The notes beneath the pieces were generated by a model. That model worked only from the letters and a program-made list of their open reading frames with translations, had not been told where the DNA came from and ran no database searches. Both the position numbers and the translations under genes were made by a program. A stretch of 64,000 bases of DNA from Gentiana macrophylla. Taxonomy: Eukaryota > Streptophyta > Magnoliopsida > Gentianales > Gentianaceae. Where the stretch lies: assembly GCA_026214975.1 (NCBI GenBank), contig CM047809.1:26425375-26489374 (forward strand), in the 5' to 3' direction. Shown piece by piece: positions 34,920 to 46,517 of this stretch (within the stretch, counting starts at the first letter, position 1; every line of letters starts with the position of its first letter).

Positions 34920-37650
34920 ATTTCATATTTTTTGATGATGCCAAAACCCTTATAAGCCTGAACATACGTAAAACTTTTAATATAATAAATGTAGAAGAAC
35001 CGGACTTATTTTATTCATTCATAAAGGGCAAACGTTCAAAGAAAAAGGCATAAAGATTATTACAACTACATATTACTAAGTCTCTCCTTATACATTTTGA
35101 ACTTGGTTGTGTGGATGGCCATCATGTCAGTGAAGTCAACTTTTGGAAACTTCAATTCCCAGTACTCAAAGGCCTTTCTTCCATACAATATGTTGAAGTC
35201 TGGCACTGTCTGACGAGCTGCTGGTTCCTAAAGTATTCTTATAAATTTCCCTTAGCTTTTACAATGTGAGAACCAGCCCTCTTTAGATCCTTATACATCG
35301 TCTATTGTTGTTGTTATGTTAAACAGGACGAAGGTCTAAAGAATTTGCAAGTTGTTGAAGTCCACTAGTTCCTCAGCAGTCCAGTCCTCAGGTCTCCGTA
35401 ATAGTTTGGGGTATCACCTGGCCTTGACTGATTGCCTCTGCTGGTAGATCCAGATTCCCCCTCAGCAGGTGCTCCTTGTGCTAGTCTAGTACTCCTCTGA
35501 GATACATAGAAATCCTTTAGCTCTTTGTATAGCTTCACCATGTCCGCGTGTAGATTTTTGTCATATAGAAATATCCACTCTATCCAGCCTTGATCTTGTG
35601 TCTAATCTGGATAATGAGTGTTAGAGTTTTGCGGGAATTCCCTGAGTACCCTTTTGACTTCATCCTCATGTGTTTCCTTGTATCTATGTGATGAGCTGCT
35701 TCTTTGATGTCCTCCAACAAAGTTTCTTCTCTGCTTTGAACTTTCAACTTCACTGGTTTTATTCTGACCCTGGCCTCTGCCTCTGCTGCTAGAGCCACTA
35801 CTTTGTTGACTACCAGATCTAGGCCTTTTCTGATTGCCTAATCTATCTCTGTCATCTGGCCACCTAACTGGATAAGGAAGGCAAATGCAAGTGTCATCTT
35901 TTGCTCTATCTCTTTCCTCTTGTACCCTCCTCACACTTTCATCTGCTGCATGTCTGTTCATGATCTCTCTATCCCTTTCCCTCATATGTTCTTCTGTTAA
36001 ATGAGAGGGTGGTGGGGGAGGATTGCTACTTCCAGGCTTATCACTTTCCCCCTTTTTGGCATCATCTTTGAGGAGTTGCACAAAATGTTGTTTGTTGTTT
36101 CAGCAGCTGAGATCTGATTGTCCAATTTAGCCTGAATGGCAGTGAATATTTCAATCATGAGCATTCAATTTGCTGGTAATAGGGTTCAATCTAGTGCCAA
36201 TTTCTCCTTCCAGACTTATCATTTCTTTAGAGACATGGCTTTTAGGATTATGCATATGTTTGTGAGATTCGTGTTCATTTGAGTGATGAGATTTGTTGGC
36301 CATTTTACCATATGATTCTGCATGTTTATATACTCAGAGACAGCTTCAAATCTGTTGTCAATGTGCTGCTCTCATCCTTCAAGGTACTTTGCAAATTTCT
36401 CAGAAACAGAGTTTGCTTTTCCAACTCCTCGAGTAATGAATCCACAGCTGATTGGAATGAGTGATCTGATATGCCTGTTGGGATCTGTGCTTGAGATGGT
36501 GCTTGAGTCTGCTGGACTGGTACCTGTTGTGGCAGTGAAGGGGGTACCAGTGCAGGTTGTACATTAATAGTTACCTAAGCTATCTATCTATGCTGAGTGA
36601 CAGCCTCTCATGCTAGCTCTCTTATAACCTGAGTAGTGGAGATGTCTTGTACTGGGCTACTCAACATCCCCCTTGCACTGTGCTGGGAATGTTCTTAATT
36701 GGTGTGGCAGCTGCTGATCCAGAATCTTAAACTGGAGTTGGATCAGCTGCCCCTTCAGTTGTGTCAATTGGGAATTCTTGAGCATCCTCAGCTAGTGGTG
36801 GTGTACTGGCCTCAGCTGGTTGAACATCCTCAGCTAACTGAGTTTGTTGTTTTTACTATTGTGCTGCTGCTGTCTATTGTACTGACTCAAAAAGAGTTAG
36901 ATTGTCATCATCTGTTGCATCAGCTTATGGTATAGCAGGTCCACCATCACCACCATCATTTCCATCATCTTGGTCACCACCATCTTGACCATCATCACCA
37001 TCATCATCATCATTACGATGATCATCATCCTCTCCCTCTTCTGATCTTACCAATCTTGCATTAGCATCACCAACAAAATCTGATAGTAGTCTCTCATCCA
37101 TGAGACCTATTAAGCTATCAACTCTAAGGAATGAAAAGAACCATTCCTCCTCATTGAACATTTTGTCAGATCTTGAAAACTGAACCTTGGAATCACCCAA
37201 TTTCCAATCCATATAATCACCAACTCTTGTGTGAATATCCGTCTCAGGGATATCTTACATCTCATCAGCTATTTCTTCTACCACTTCTACTTCATTACCT
37301 CATTCTTCAGCCTCTACTGCTTGAGATTCTTGCTCAATCTCCCTCTGAAGATTAGTAGAGGATTCTCTCTCTCTCTTCTTTCTTTGTTCAACAGCAGGAG
37401 CATCGTATTTTCTTAACTGGGCTCCGTTTGGCCGCTTCACATAAGTATACATCACCTAGGCCTGGTGCAGAGTACGTAAGTTTACAAGTTTTACCTTCAA
37501 GCACTCCAGTAGGCAGTGAAGAGGAATTCCATAGGATTTGTTCACCCAGAAGATGCCTGGTTTCACCAATCCCTTTTCCTCTCTCTTGGTTGCAGCATCT
37601 ATCTCACCATGAATTTTATTACTTTTTCATATTCAAATTGAGATTTAAGT
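34920..37650 (-). pseudogene. Extra ORF region between pol and 3' LTR of a SIRE-like element
   Basis: Minus-strand coding-like sequence lies just upstream of the 3' LTR, where SIRE/Maximus elements carry an additional (sometimes called env-like) ORF. Visible pieces, 5' to 3': a lysine/serine-rich start (about 37640-37380); 37212-36925, which begins MDWKLGDSKVQFSRSDKMF, contains LIGLMDERLLSDFVGDANAR and ends in an aspartate/glycine-rich low-complexity tail; a glutamine/leucine/valine-rich part (36900-36570); 36081-35602 with a charged segment predicted to be coiled-coil (HMRERDREIMNRHAADESV), an RPRSGSQQSSGSSSRGRG basic tract and SSSSHRYKE; and a C-terminal piece ending PDFNILYGRKAFEYWEL at about 35220-35150. 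Stops and frameshifts interrupt it. No signal peptide or membrane segment is evident, so an envelope function cannot be claimed. Confidence 0.45.
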
Positions 37651-39690
37651 AGGAAAGATTACATGGCTCATGATATAAGGTTGATGAGCTTATAAGAGAC
37701 TTGAGAATAGAGAAAGCGGAGTAGATAAAGTTGACATGTTTTGGGCATGAATGGAAATGAGACTAGGGGAGGGGAAATTGTAATAGCACTTGGGAGCTTA
37801 TGGATTACTATAATCTCACAGCCTCCGGGTCATGTCATTAAAGAGGTAAAGAAATTTTCTACGGTGCATAATTTCATATTAAAAATTTAAAATTTTTCGC
37901 CTGTATGAACTCAACCCATCAAATGATGATCTGGCTAGAAACTTTGATTTAATCAGCCAAACTGTGAAAGAGGGATAGAGTACCGGAAAAAAACTTATGT
38001 TTTTGAACTTTGTATATGTTCAATTAGTACTGAGGGTAATACATATGTACTTTATGTGATGCAAACTTTCTTTTGCATAATATTTTATACAAGCACCTTT
38101 TCTTTTGGTTTTGAGATACACATTTTCCTTTGGTTTTGAGATATTATGTAGAAGAGAGGCATGTTTATTGCTTGGTTGGGATATAAGGACTAACTTGCAT
38201 GAACAAAAAAGTAGGAATTTTTCTATTTATGGATGTGTGTTTTATTCTCAGTGACTATCCCTCGAATGTTGTTGTTGTATTGAGATATGTTCACATTACT
38301 GTTCTTAAAAACAAGCCTAAGACGAATAATTTTTTTGATGAGGTTCTATTCTGTTCCATTATAAATTTTCCATACGTTCCTTCTTTTGACCGAGGGGAGT
38401 CAATGTAGAAATGGCGTGAGAATTCAATACATAAATTATGAGTTAATGATGTGTTTTCTTTTATATCTCTTTTTTATCCATTCGAAGTAAGTCTATTTCT
38501 GTTTTATTGGTCATATTGTAATCAAAGAAAAATACATATCTGATAATGAATATGATTGTTATGGTCATGTGTGTGCAATTTGTGATACTTATCTTTTATG
38601 TATATGTTCTTTCAAATGTTGTACCCGAAATGAAATTGCCTTGATAACCATGGATTGTTGGCTTTTGAATAGAGGGCCAACAAGTTTTCATGAATAAAAA
38701 ATTGAACTAATAGAATCAATCGACGACAATATAAGCTTTAACTGCATGGCTAGCTTATATATGTCTCTTCATCTTGATAATGGGACGGTGCCTTCAGCGT
38801 CTATTGGGGATGAGGTGTAGCTAGGTGTTGAAGAGTGGCGATAAGGGTTCAAAGGTGTCAAAGAGTACAGGTGGAGGAAATTGTTCCTGCTAATAATATA
38901 TAGGGTTTATTGTCAAAAGGAAAAATTCAACATAGAAATATGTGAAGAGGACAATGAAATATTTTTCTGGGTAAAAAAGACATATCCATTGCAGCAAACT
39001 GTGGATTTGAGGCTAGTTTCACTGCAATAAATAGTGGATTTGAGGTTATGAACAATAGATTTGTCCTTATCACCAAATTTACATTTCCACTGTCCTCATT
39101 CCTATTCCCTCTCTTTTTTGTCTTTTTAAACCACTCCCTGTAATATATATTAGCGGCAAAAACGTTACACATCTTGGAGAATACAAAATACGCCGCTCTT
39201 AGTAACCTCTTTTCATCATTTCAATGGAAAAAACAAATTCATATGCCCATTGTTAAATGTTTGGCGTTGCTTAAAGTGTCTTTAGCCTCTTTTTCCCCCC
39301 AGCAAGAATGACAATAGAAGTTGCATAAAACTTACAAGGAAATATCCATTTGTTAGTTGTTTTTAGATTTCACTTTTATGATACTAACATCTTTAGTTAC
39401 TTTTTACATGTAAAAATTTATAGTACTAATTTTTAGTAAAAAAATAATCTGTTCTTTTCAAGTTTTTTTGGTATTTCTTGCTGCATTCCAAATTGTATAA
39501 CAAATAGATATAAAGAAGTGAAAACTACTACAATCACCAATCACTTAGGTCCGCATTCACCATGAAACTTAGATGCTTTTTATTGTTCTATAAGTAATAG
39601 CTGCCTTTGTCTAATCTTTCCTTTCATTGTGGAAAAATGATTTTTTTTCATTACCATTATTGAATGCATTTGTATTTTTGATTTAGTGTC
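37650..39690. other. Non-coding AT-rich sequence, possibly the body of a Helitron
   Basis: No domain or repeat terminus is recognised here. A Helitron 3' end follows at 39693-39722, so part of this stretch could be its body. I could not find the matching 5' TC terminus. Confidence 0.35.
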
Positions 39691-39692
39691 AT

Positions 39693-39722
39693 CCCGTGTA
39701 TTATGCACGGGTATTTGGCTAG
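39693..39722 (+). mobile_element. Helitron 3' terminus (hairpin plus CTAG)
   Basis: CCCGTG (39693-39698) pairs with CACGGG (39706-39711) across a 7-nt loop. Seven bases later the sequence is CTAG followed by T (39719-39723). A GC-rich hairpin shortly before CTRR and a following host T is the defining 3' end of plant Helitrons. The extent of the element to the left is unknown. Confidence 0.65.
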
Positions 39723-39734
39723 TATATAGATATT

Positions 39735-40401
39735 TGAAAACGTATTTTAACCCGATTACTCGTAATTTAAACCCAAACTCCGCTTTCGACCCAATCCATA
39801 CGCGTCACTTAATAAAGAAATAAATAAAATCGGTTCAGTTAGCCTCCTCAAATCTCGGCAAATCATTACAAAAAAAAAATCTCGGCAATAACTGCTTCGA
39901 TTCGGCAAATCATTCCAAAAAAACAAATCTCGGCAATACCTGCTTCGACTACACATATCATTCCCTAAAGTCCCCTAATTGAATATGACGGATTCCATGG
40001 GTAATTTAACCCGATTACCCATAATTTAAACCCAATGTCCGCTTTTGACCCGTTTCATACCCGTCACTTAATAATTAAATAAATAAATATGGAAATATGA
40101 AATTCAGACTCATGTGACAAGTCAAGGCTCGGAAAGGGTCACTAATGAAATACCACACTTAGAAGCCCATTTACTCCGAAATTTAGACAAAACCGAAATC
40201 GGTTCAGTTGGCCTCCTCAAATCTCAGCAGATCATTCCAAAAGGAAAAAATCTTGGCAATAACTTCTTCGATTCGGAAAATCATTCCAAAAAAAAATTCG
40301 TCTGCAATAACTGCAAAAATCTCGGCAATAACTGCTTCAATTACACATATCATTCTAAAACATACTCAACTAAATCCCCTAATTGAATATGACGGATTCC
40401 T
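39735..40401. repeat. Direct duplication of a 260-390 bp unit
   Basis: Copy 1 (about 39735-39992) and copy 2 (about 39999-40401) share AACCCGATTAC, TAATTTAAACCCA, ACCCGTCACTTAATAA, CGGTTCAGTT-GCCTCCTCAA, ATCTCGGCAATAACTGCTTC and CCCCTAATTGAATATGACGG in order. Copy 2 has an extra ~90 bp near 40095-40190. Each copy contains a shorter internal repeat (CTCGGCAA...CATTCCAAAAAA). The open frame 40114-40386 crosses it and is probably not a gene. Confidence 0.75.
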
Positions 40402-40699
40402 TCTCAAACATGATAAAAAGAATCTCTCTCCCCATTCCAGTTTACTGTGACTTTCGGTGGGAAAAATATGTCTAGCAATATGCATTTCATTTCCGGGCTT
40501 TCCAAAAATCATTTGTAATTTTTTTCTTATGCCATTTTCAGTTCCTGTAATACGCGTTTTTTAATTTTTGGGTGGTTTTTTTTTTTAATAATGCAGATCA
40601 TTAATTTGAATTTCGTATTTGAATTTTATATCTAATAGAAATATTAGGTGTTATATTGAAAATTCATAATAAATTATTATCTTCTAATTAATTTGTGTG

Positions 40700-40702
<3 letters not shown>

Positions 40703-40755
<53 letters not shown>
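40703..40755. repeat. (AT)n microsatellite
   Basis: About 26 uninterrupted AT units, followed by a second shorter AT run at 40759-40771. Confidence 0.95.
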
Positions 40756-40756
<1 letters not shown>

Positions 40757-41447
40757 GAATATATATATATTATTAATAATAATGCTAAAACAACATGAAA
40801 TAATAAAGTAATGGACGGCAATGAAATATGCTAAAGCTTTGTCAAAATGAAATATGCTAAAGCTTTGTCAAAGAAACATGTAAATTTATATCTTAATTAA
40901 AATGTTTGAAACGGTTACAATTGTGGAGATACAAATGTCAGAAGAGTCTTCACTCTTCCTTCTTGCCGTCTAATAAAATAAAAATTTGCTCCTATTTTGA
41001 ATAGAAAATAAAACTTTGTAAATGGTATTCTGAGGAATCTGCCTATCCTCCGTTCTCAATCCTCTTATTTATATGTCGTTGCTAGTAAGTGTAATAATTT
41101 GTAGTCTTGTCTTCACTTGTGAGTGGTGTCTTCTGTTGTCTGCCATATTGGTTTTTGCTGAGCTTTGTGTTGTCGTCTTGTAATAAGTGATGTTGATTAT
41201 TTTCTAGTGATGTCTGCTTTTGTCTATCATTTGTAGTGGTATATCCTTGCCGAGTCATCTTTTGTCGTTTTGTGATAATTGAGCTCCATCGAATTTAGTG
41301 ATGTCTTGTCGTGTCGGCCAGTTGTAGTGTAGTGTTTGCTGAGTCATGACATGTCATTTTGATTTATCTTGTAGAAAGAACATAAATTTTTTGTATATCT
41401 GTATAAAAATATAGGTATATATGTAAATATATAAATTTTTGTATATA

Positions 41448-41474
41448 TCTGTATGTGCATATATTTGTGTGTGC

Positions 41475-41553
<79 letters not shown>

Positions 41554-41585
41554 GTGTGTGCATATATTTGTGTGTGCATAATATA
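41448..41585. repeat. (TA)n microsatellite between 33-bp direct repeats
   Basis: About 37 TA units (41477-41551) are flanked by near-identical repeats built of CTGTRTGTGCATATATTTGTG followed by TGTGCATAATA (41448-41480 and 41552-41584; one difference). It lies about 220 bp from the last recognisable coding sequence of the integrated pararetrovirus. Confidence 0.9.
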
Positions 41586-41804
41586 CTTAATTATATATGT
41601 GTATTAGGTGGAAAAGTATTGTGCAGGTGAATGTTGCCGGTAGCTCTTTTGGCATGTCGTATTTGTTTGTTTGTTAATTTTTGGTAGCTGTAAATAATCC
41701 TTGTCATCTTGATCAATGTTTACCGATGCTGTGGAACTGATAGGTGACGTTTGTGAATTTGACACACATTGAGACATAATTTGTTGTAGTTCATCATCTG
41801 TTTT

Positions 41805-43011
41805 TTATGCAGCTAGTAATGCTGCAACTTGTGCTTTCTTTTCTGAGAAACTTGTGTTTGCAGTTGATTGTACTTGAATTTGCCGGGGTCTTTGTGTTGT
41901 TTGTAACCAGGCCTCGATGTTTACTGGCAATAGGCTTTTGACAATATTACATTTCTCCCACCATGTTACCTTATATCTTCTTCTAATAATTTGAAGAGGA
42001 TGATCACAGAAATCTAAATACCAATTCACAATCGAAATACCAATTTACTTAGAGTTGCAGATGCTGGAAATCTCTTTTTGCTTCGGAGGGCTTGTACTTT
42101 GTTTTGAAATATTGAATGATTCAATCACCGTTGGTTTTTGAATTTCTAGCACTGAACCAAAGCAATCCCACCACTGAACCCACCATGATAGAAATTTTGA
42201 AATGTCTGCAGTTTTTGTATCAAAATACATCAACCATGTATGTTGATTGTTTTGGTTTTGAATGAAGAAAGCATTAAACCATGCCTGTTGATATTCCCAG
42301 TAGTTAAATGTCGTTTTATAATAATGTAGTTCCTTGTACTCATCTGGGAATGCAATGGGCTGAGAAAGACCTCCATACCAATCTGATGGGGTAATGACTT
42401 TGTGAATTTTACTGGTCGAATATGCAGGTGTGGTTTGGTTATTTTGATAATATTTGTGGTAAAAGCTTGCTGATTGAGTAACTTGTAAGATGGTTTGGTA
42501 AAAGATTGGTTTTTTTGCATATCCCAAGGCTTGTAAAACCACCCTTTTCCAAAGTAATTTTGAAGTGGTTGAAAAGGATCTTGTTTTTGAAAATCTGTTT
42601 CAATTGTAGTAATGTTTTGGGAGTATGGTTTGACTGTGTAAGCTGTTTTTTGTGTGGTTGTGTTTTGTGTGGTAGAAGGTTTTGCGAGCGGCTGGAATGA
42701 ATTTGATGTTAAAACAATGGGTTTTGATGAGATGCTGTGGGTTTTGATGAAGATTATGTGGGTTTTGATGATGATGATATGGGTAATTCTAGCAAGTTTT
42801 GTGTTTTTGGTTGAGATAAATGCATTTTCCTAAATTTTGGGGTTTGTAATAAATTTTCAAGAAATTTCTGCGACTCTGGGTCTAAGGAACCTAAATCTTA
42901 AATATTGTCGGCGTCTTGTTCTTCTTTGACTACAATGTCATACCATGACATTTTAGATTTTGTAACACTTGTATTTGCAGCCTTTTTCCCTTTGTCAACT
43001 TTGGGGGCCAT
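41805..43011 (-). pseudogene. Pararetroviral ORF2, function unknown
   Basis: It starts at ATG 43011 with MAPKVDKGKK, soon followed by SWYDIVVKEEQ, and meets a stop after 38 codons (near 42898). Recognisable coding sequence resumes downstream in shifted frames: 42542-42045 (166 codons, rich in aromatic residues, with the motif FLSWWVQWWDCFG) and 42029-41805 (ending VTWWEKCNIVK and then a short tail). Similar tryptophan-rich proteins follow RNase H in other florendovirus-like sequences, to my knowledge without assigned function. A TGGGTTTTGATGA motif is repeated in the interrupted part (42717-42782). Confidence 0.65.
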
Positions 43012-43113
43012 CGGATCTGTCTTGTAGGAATTCGCGTGTAAGAAAATCCGGTACCGAATTTGTGTCTCCGTTTATGAATTCAATATCAAAATAAAAATGC
43101 TTAAAATTGCTTG

Positions 43114-44430
43114 TCATCGTGCAAATATTTGTTTTGATGCAAGATTTTGTAAATCTTTTTGTAAAATTTCTAATGCACTCTTACAGTCTATACGTAACAA
43201 AAACTTTTTGTTTAATAAATTACTTTGAAATTTTTGAATGCATAAAACAATGCTTAAAATCTCTTTCTTAATTACGGAATAATTCTTTTGGGTATCATTC
43301 CAATGTGCAGATGTAAACTGAACAATTAGTTCTTTAGAATCATGTTTTTGCTTCAAGATGCCTCCGTAACCAATATCTGAAGCATCAGTTTCTACAATTT
43401 TTTGAAGGTCAGGATCTGCTAAGTGGAGACATGGAATCTGTGTGACCTGTTTCTTAATTTGTTGGACAATTTTTGTATGTGTTGAATTAAAAAATGTAGG
43501 GTTTTTCTTTAGATGGTCATGAAGTGGTTTTGCTAATCTGTTTATATTTGGGTAAAAGTCAAGGACATAATTTAAACATCCTAAGAACCTTTGTAATTGT
43601 TTTTTATCAAGAGTTTTATCTGGAAATTTTGTGGTGAAATTTAGAGATCTTTCTATGGGTGTAATAGTACCTTGAGTAATATGGTTCCCAAGAAATCTTA
43701 TTTTTGCTAGGAAAAGTGACATTTTAGGTTTTGATATCACTAAACCATTTTATTCGATTACACATAAAAACATTTTTAAATGGTTGAAATGTTCATCAAG
43801 AGTTTTTGAAAATATAAGTAGATCATCTATATACACAATACAGAATGTTGAGTACTCATTAATATTTCGTTCATAATTCTTTGAAATTCGGAAGGGGCAT
43901 TTTTTAAGCCAAAAGGCATTATATTCCATTGGTATTGCCCGAAAGGAACTGTAAATGTTGTTTTATATATGTCTTTTGGTTTTATTTGTATTTGGAAGAA
44001 ACCTGATTTCATGTCGAATTTTGAGAATATGAAGGCATCATGTAGTTTATTTAGAAGGTCCTTTTTATTAGGCATGGGATAGTGAATCCATTTTAATGCC
44101 TTGTTATGTGGTTTATAATTAATGACTAGTCTTGGAGTTCCTCTCTCGATTTCAGAGGCTTTATGAACATAGAAAACATAACAACTCCAAGGTGATCTAG
44201 TTTTAGAGATTAATTTTTTTTTGTTTTCAAGATCTTGTATTTCTTTTCTGCAAAATTGTTAAAGGTCTTTATTCATTTGTATGGGCCGAGCTTTAGTAGA
44301 TATAATCTTTTCTTTGAAAGATGTTTCATTGGGCAGATCAACCATATGTTGTTTTCTGTTCCAGAAAGCATTTGGTAGTTCAGCACAAACTTTTAATGTG
44401 ATTATTTTTTTGTAATCTTAGTATTTTCTC
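43114..44430 (-). pseudogene. Pararetroviral reverse transcriptase and RNase H, frameshifted
   Basis: Reverse transcriptase fingers and palm lie at 44075-43827 (FSKFDMKSGFFQIQI, FTVPFGQYQWNIMPFGLKNA). The catalytic box follows in another frame near 43830-43810 (VYIDDLLIF), so one frameshift separates them. Thumb and RNase H occupy 43740-43114 (208 codons: KIRFLGNHITQGTI, QRFLGCLNYVLDFYP, then RNase H motifs IVETDASDIGYGG, IKKEILSIVLCIQKF and LLRIDCKSALEIL). The catalytic acidic residues of RNase H appear present. The upstream part (44430-44080) has several stops. In the living virus this enzyme copies the pregenomic RNA into DNA and degrades the template. Confidence 0.8.
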
Positions 44431-44653
44431 TTTTATAGTTGGTTGGTTAAGCTATTTAATTTTTCTATGTACTAAGCATCTTTTTGAAGTTCAATGAGCT
44501 GGATTTGCTTGTTATATATTATATTATTAATTGTGGTTTCATGTATAGAGAAAGTTTTCAATAAATTTAGACTTCTAGTTTTTGGTTTTACTAAAAAAGG
44601 AAACATGTGTTTTTTGTGATTTATCTTGAAGGTAATAGAATCTGGGCAAACCT

Positions 44654-44901
44654 TTATGGTGTTATAAGGTTTATAAACGGAGTGCCAAGAATTACAGAGT
44701 GATGGATATCATTGACAACCACAAATGATGTCTTTAAAGAGACCCCATTATTGATTATTGAAGCTTTTGTTTTTACAGAGATTACTAGTTTTGAATTGTT
44801 TGCTGCTGAAATTTTTTCATGGGTTTGCTGTAGGAATTTTATAGGGACAAACCCTGCTTTTATACAATTTAAGTCTGCTCCATTATAAAAAAGTGCAATG
44901 G
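44654..44901 (-). pseudogene. Pararetroviral aspartic protease, catalytic Asp lost
   Basis: Minus-strand residues ADLNCIKAGFVPIKFLQQTH, then NNGVSLKTSFVVVNDI and SVILGTPFINLITP, are typical of a caulimovirid protease. The active-site triad expected as DSGA reads YNGA (codons at 44887-44882): the aspartate codon has become TAT. The copia element is inserted a few codons before this site, so the open frame beginning further right (45037) is an artefact joining copia LTR and viral sequence. Confidence 0.75.
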
Positions 44902-45026
44902 TGATAGAATTGGTGAATAACAATACTTTTGTCATTTGAAGAATAATGTTGTGTACAATGAGTTTATATAGGGGGACACCAAGGGCATAAACGTAAAATA
45001 CAAATGATATGCAATATATTCTAATA
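44902..45026 (-). repeat. 3' LTR of the nested copia element
   Basis: 125 bp, plus-strand TGATAGAATTGG to ATTCTAATA. On the minus strand it starts TATTAG rather than TG. It contains CCTATATAAAC on the minus strand (complement about 44962-44972), a TATA box. Identical to 49385-49509. Confidence 0.95.
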
Positions 45027-45033
45027 CGCTCCC

Positions 45034-46376
45034 TCAAGCGGACGGAGTTGAGCGAAGGCCAAGCTTGGAAACAAGTGCTGAAAAAGATAACCGGGGCAAG
45101 GGCTTGGTGAGAACATCACCACCGGTGATGCAAAGAACACGAGCGAACAACGAAACAAGACCACGCTCAACATGCTCACGAATGAAATGATAGTCAATGG
45201 CCACGTGCTTCATGCGTGAGTGGAAGACCGGATTGGCATCGAGACGGCGCGCTCCCAAATTGTCACGAGAAAATCACCGGTGTGGAGCCAAATGAAAAAC
45301 CAAGATCCGCAAGAAGATAAGTCACCAGGCAACTCGGCGAAATGTATCCGCAACGCTCTATATTCACCTCCGTGGAGGATCTAAAATCGAGTCTTTGCTT
45401 CTTGAACTCCAAGAAATGGCATTTCGCCAAGAAAACAATGTAAGGTAGTAGAAGTGTAGCCAGCACATACTCGGATGACACTTGGGTCACGGTAGCCGTC
45501 GTCTTTGTTACCCGCCCAATCAGAGTCAGAGAAAGCATGCAAGGCCAGAGGAGACTCCCGATACAACTGCAAACCCATAGTCAGGGTGCCAGATAAATAG
45601 CGCAAAAGGCGTTTGACAAGCATCCAGTGATACTCTGTCGGCGCATGCATAAACTGTGAGAGTTTATTAACTGCAAACTGAATATCAACCCTCGTAAAGC
45701 ATAAGTACTGCAGGGCCCCCAACGTTTGACGATACTGAGTCGGATCTGAATAAGCAGGAGAAAAAACGGTGTCACCTGAAAAAGCATCGGCTGGCATAGG
45801 GGTAGAAACTGCCTTAGAGTCTTCCATGTGAACCTGCGAAAGGAGCTCACGTGTATATCTGGTCTGCGTCAGTAGCAACCCCGTGGTAGAATGGGTGACC
45901 TCAACCCCCAAAAAATACGACAGGGGACCAAGGTCCTTGATGGAGAACCGAGAACCCAACTGATCAATAATACTCTGAACCTGCTCAGCAGAGCTACCGG
46001 TAACAATGATATCATCGACATATACCAGAAAAATAGTAATGCTGACAGATGTACGACAAACAAATAGAGACGGATCAGCCACAGAGTTAACAAAACCCAT
46101 AGTGAGGAGGAAGGACTTAAGCTCATGGTACCAGGCTCGAGGAGCCTGCTTAAGGCCATAGATCGCCTTGTGAAGTTTGCAAACAAAAGTGGGTTTCGTG
46201 GCATCCTCAAACCCGGGTGGTTGAGACATATAAACATCCTCAGCTAGTGTACCCTGCAGAAAAGCATTATTGACATCGAGTTGGCGAAGAGACCAACCAA
46301 AGGAAACCGCAATACCTAGAACAAGACGGATCGTAGCAGGTTTAACAACAGGACTGAAAGTCTCAAAATAATCCAA
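45034..46376 (-). pseudogene. Copia reverse transcriptase and RNase H, frameshifted
   Basis: 46376-45381 is one open frame of 331 codons. It begins MDYFETFSPVVKPATIRLVL and has QLDVNNAFLQGTLAEDVYM, GLKQAPRAWY and the catalytic LVYVDDIIVTG, followed by the connection and the first RNase H acidic site (FSDSDWAGNKDD). After that the frame shifts: the serine/threonine-rich YTSTT motif is followed by non-homologous residues, while the true continuation appears in other frames at 45538-45263 (LTYLLADLGFSFGS-like) and 45258-45034 (NPVFHSRMKHVAIDYHFIRE, ending DVLTKPLPRLSF). So at least two indels disrupt RNase H while the polymerase core is intact. The protein copies element RNA into DNA and is followed directly by the polypurine tract and LTR. 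Confidence 0.9.
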
Positions 46377-46517
46377 ACCAGGGCGTTATGTAAACCCTTT
46401 TGCAACCAAACCGAGCTTTGTATTTATCAATAGAACCGTCCGGTTTCCTTTTTATTCGAACACCCACTTACATCCAACTATATTTAAACCAAATGCAGGG
46501 GAACTAGAGACCACGTG

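Noticed and set aside
36925..37040. Independent acidic protein gene
   Set aside because: Asp/Gly tail comes from a CATCAC/CATCAT triplet-rich tract inside the larger SIRE-like extra ORF region.
40114..40386. 90-codon open frame with LGNN repeats
   Set aside because: Lies across a local DNA duplication; repeats are explained by the DNA, the frame is not open in the sister copy, and no domain is seen.
41354..41630. Tyrosine/isoleucine repeat frames
   Set aside because: Translation of a (TA)n microsatellite.
44654..45037. 127-codon frame read as a single protein
   Set aside because: Its first third is copia LTR and the rest viral protease; the join is the insertion junction.
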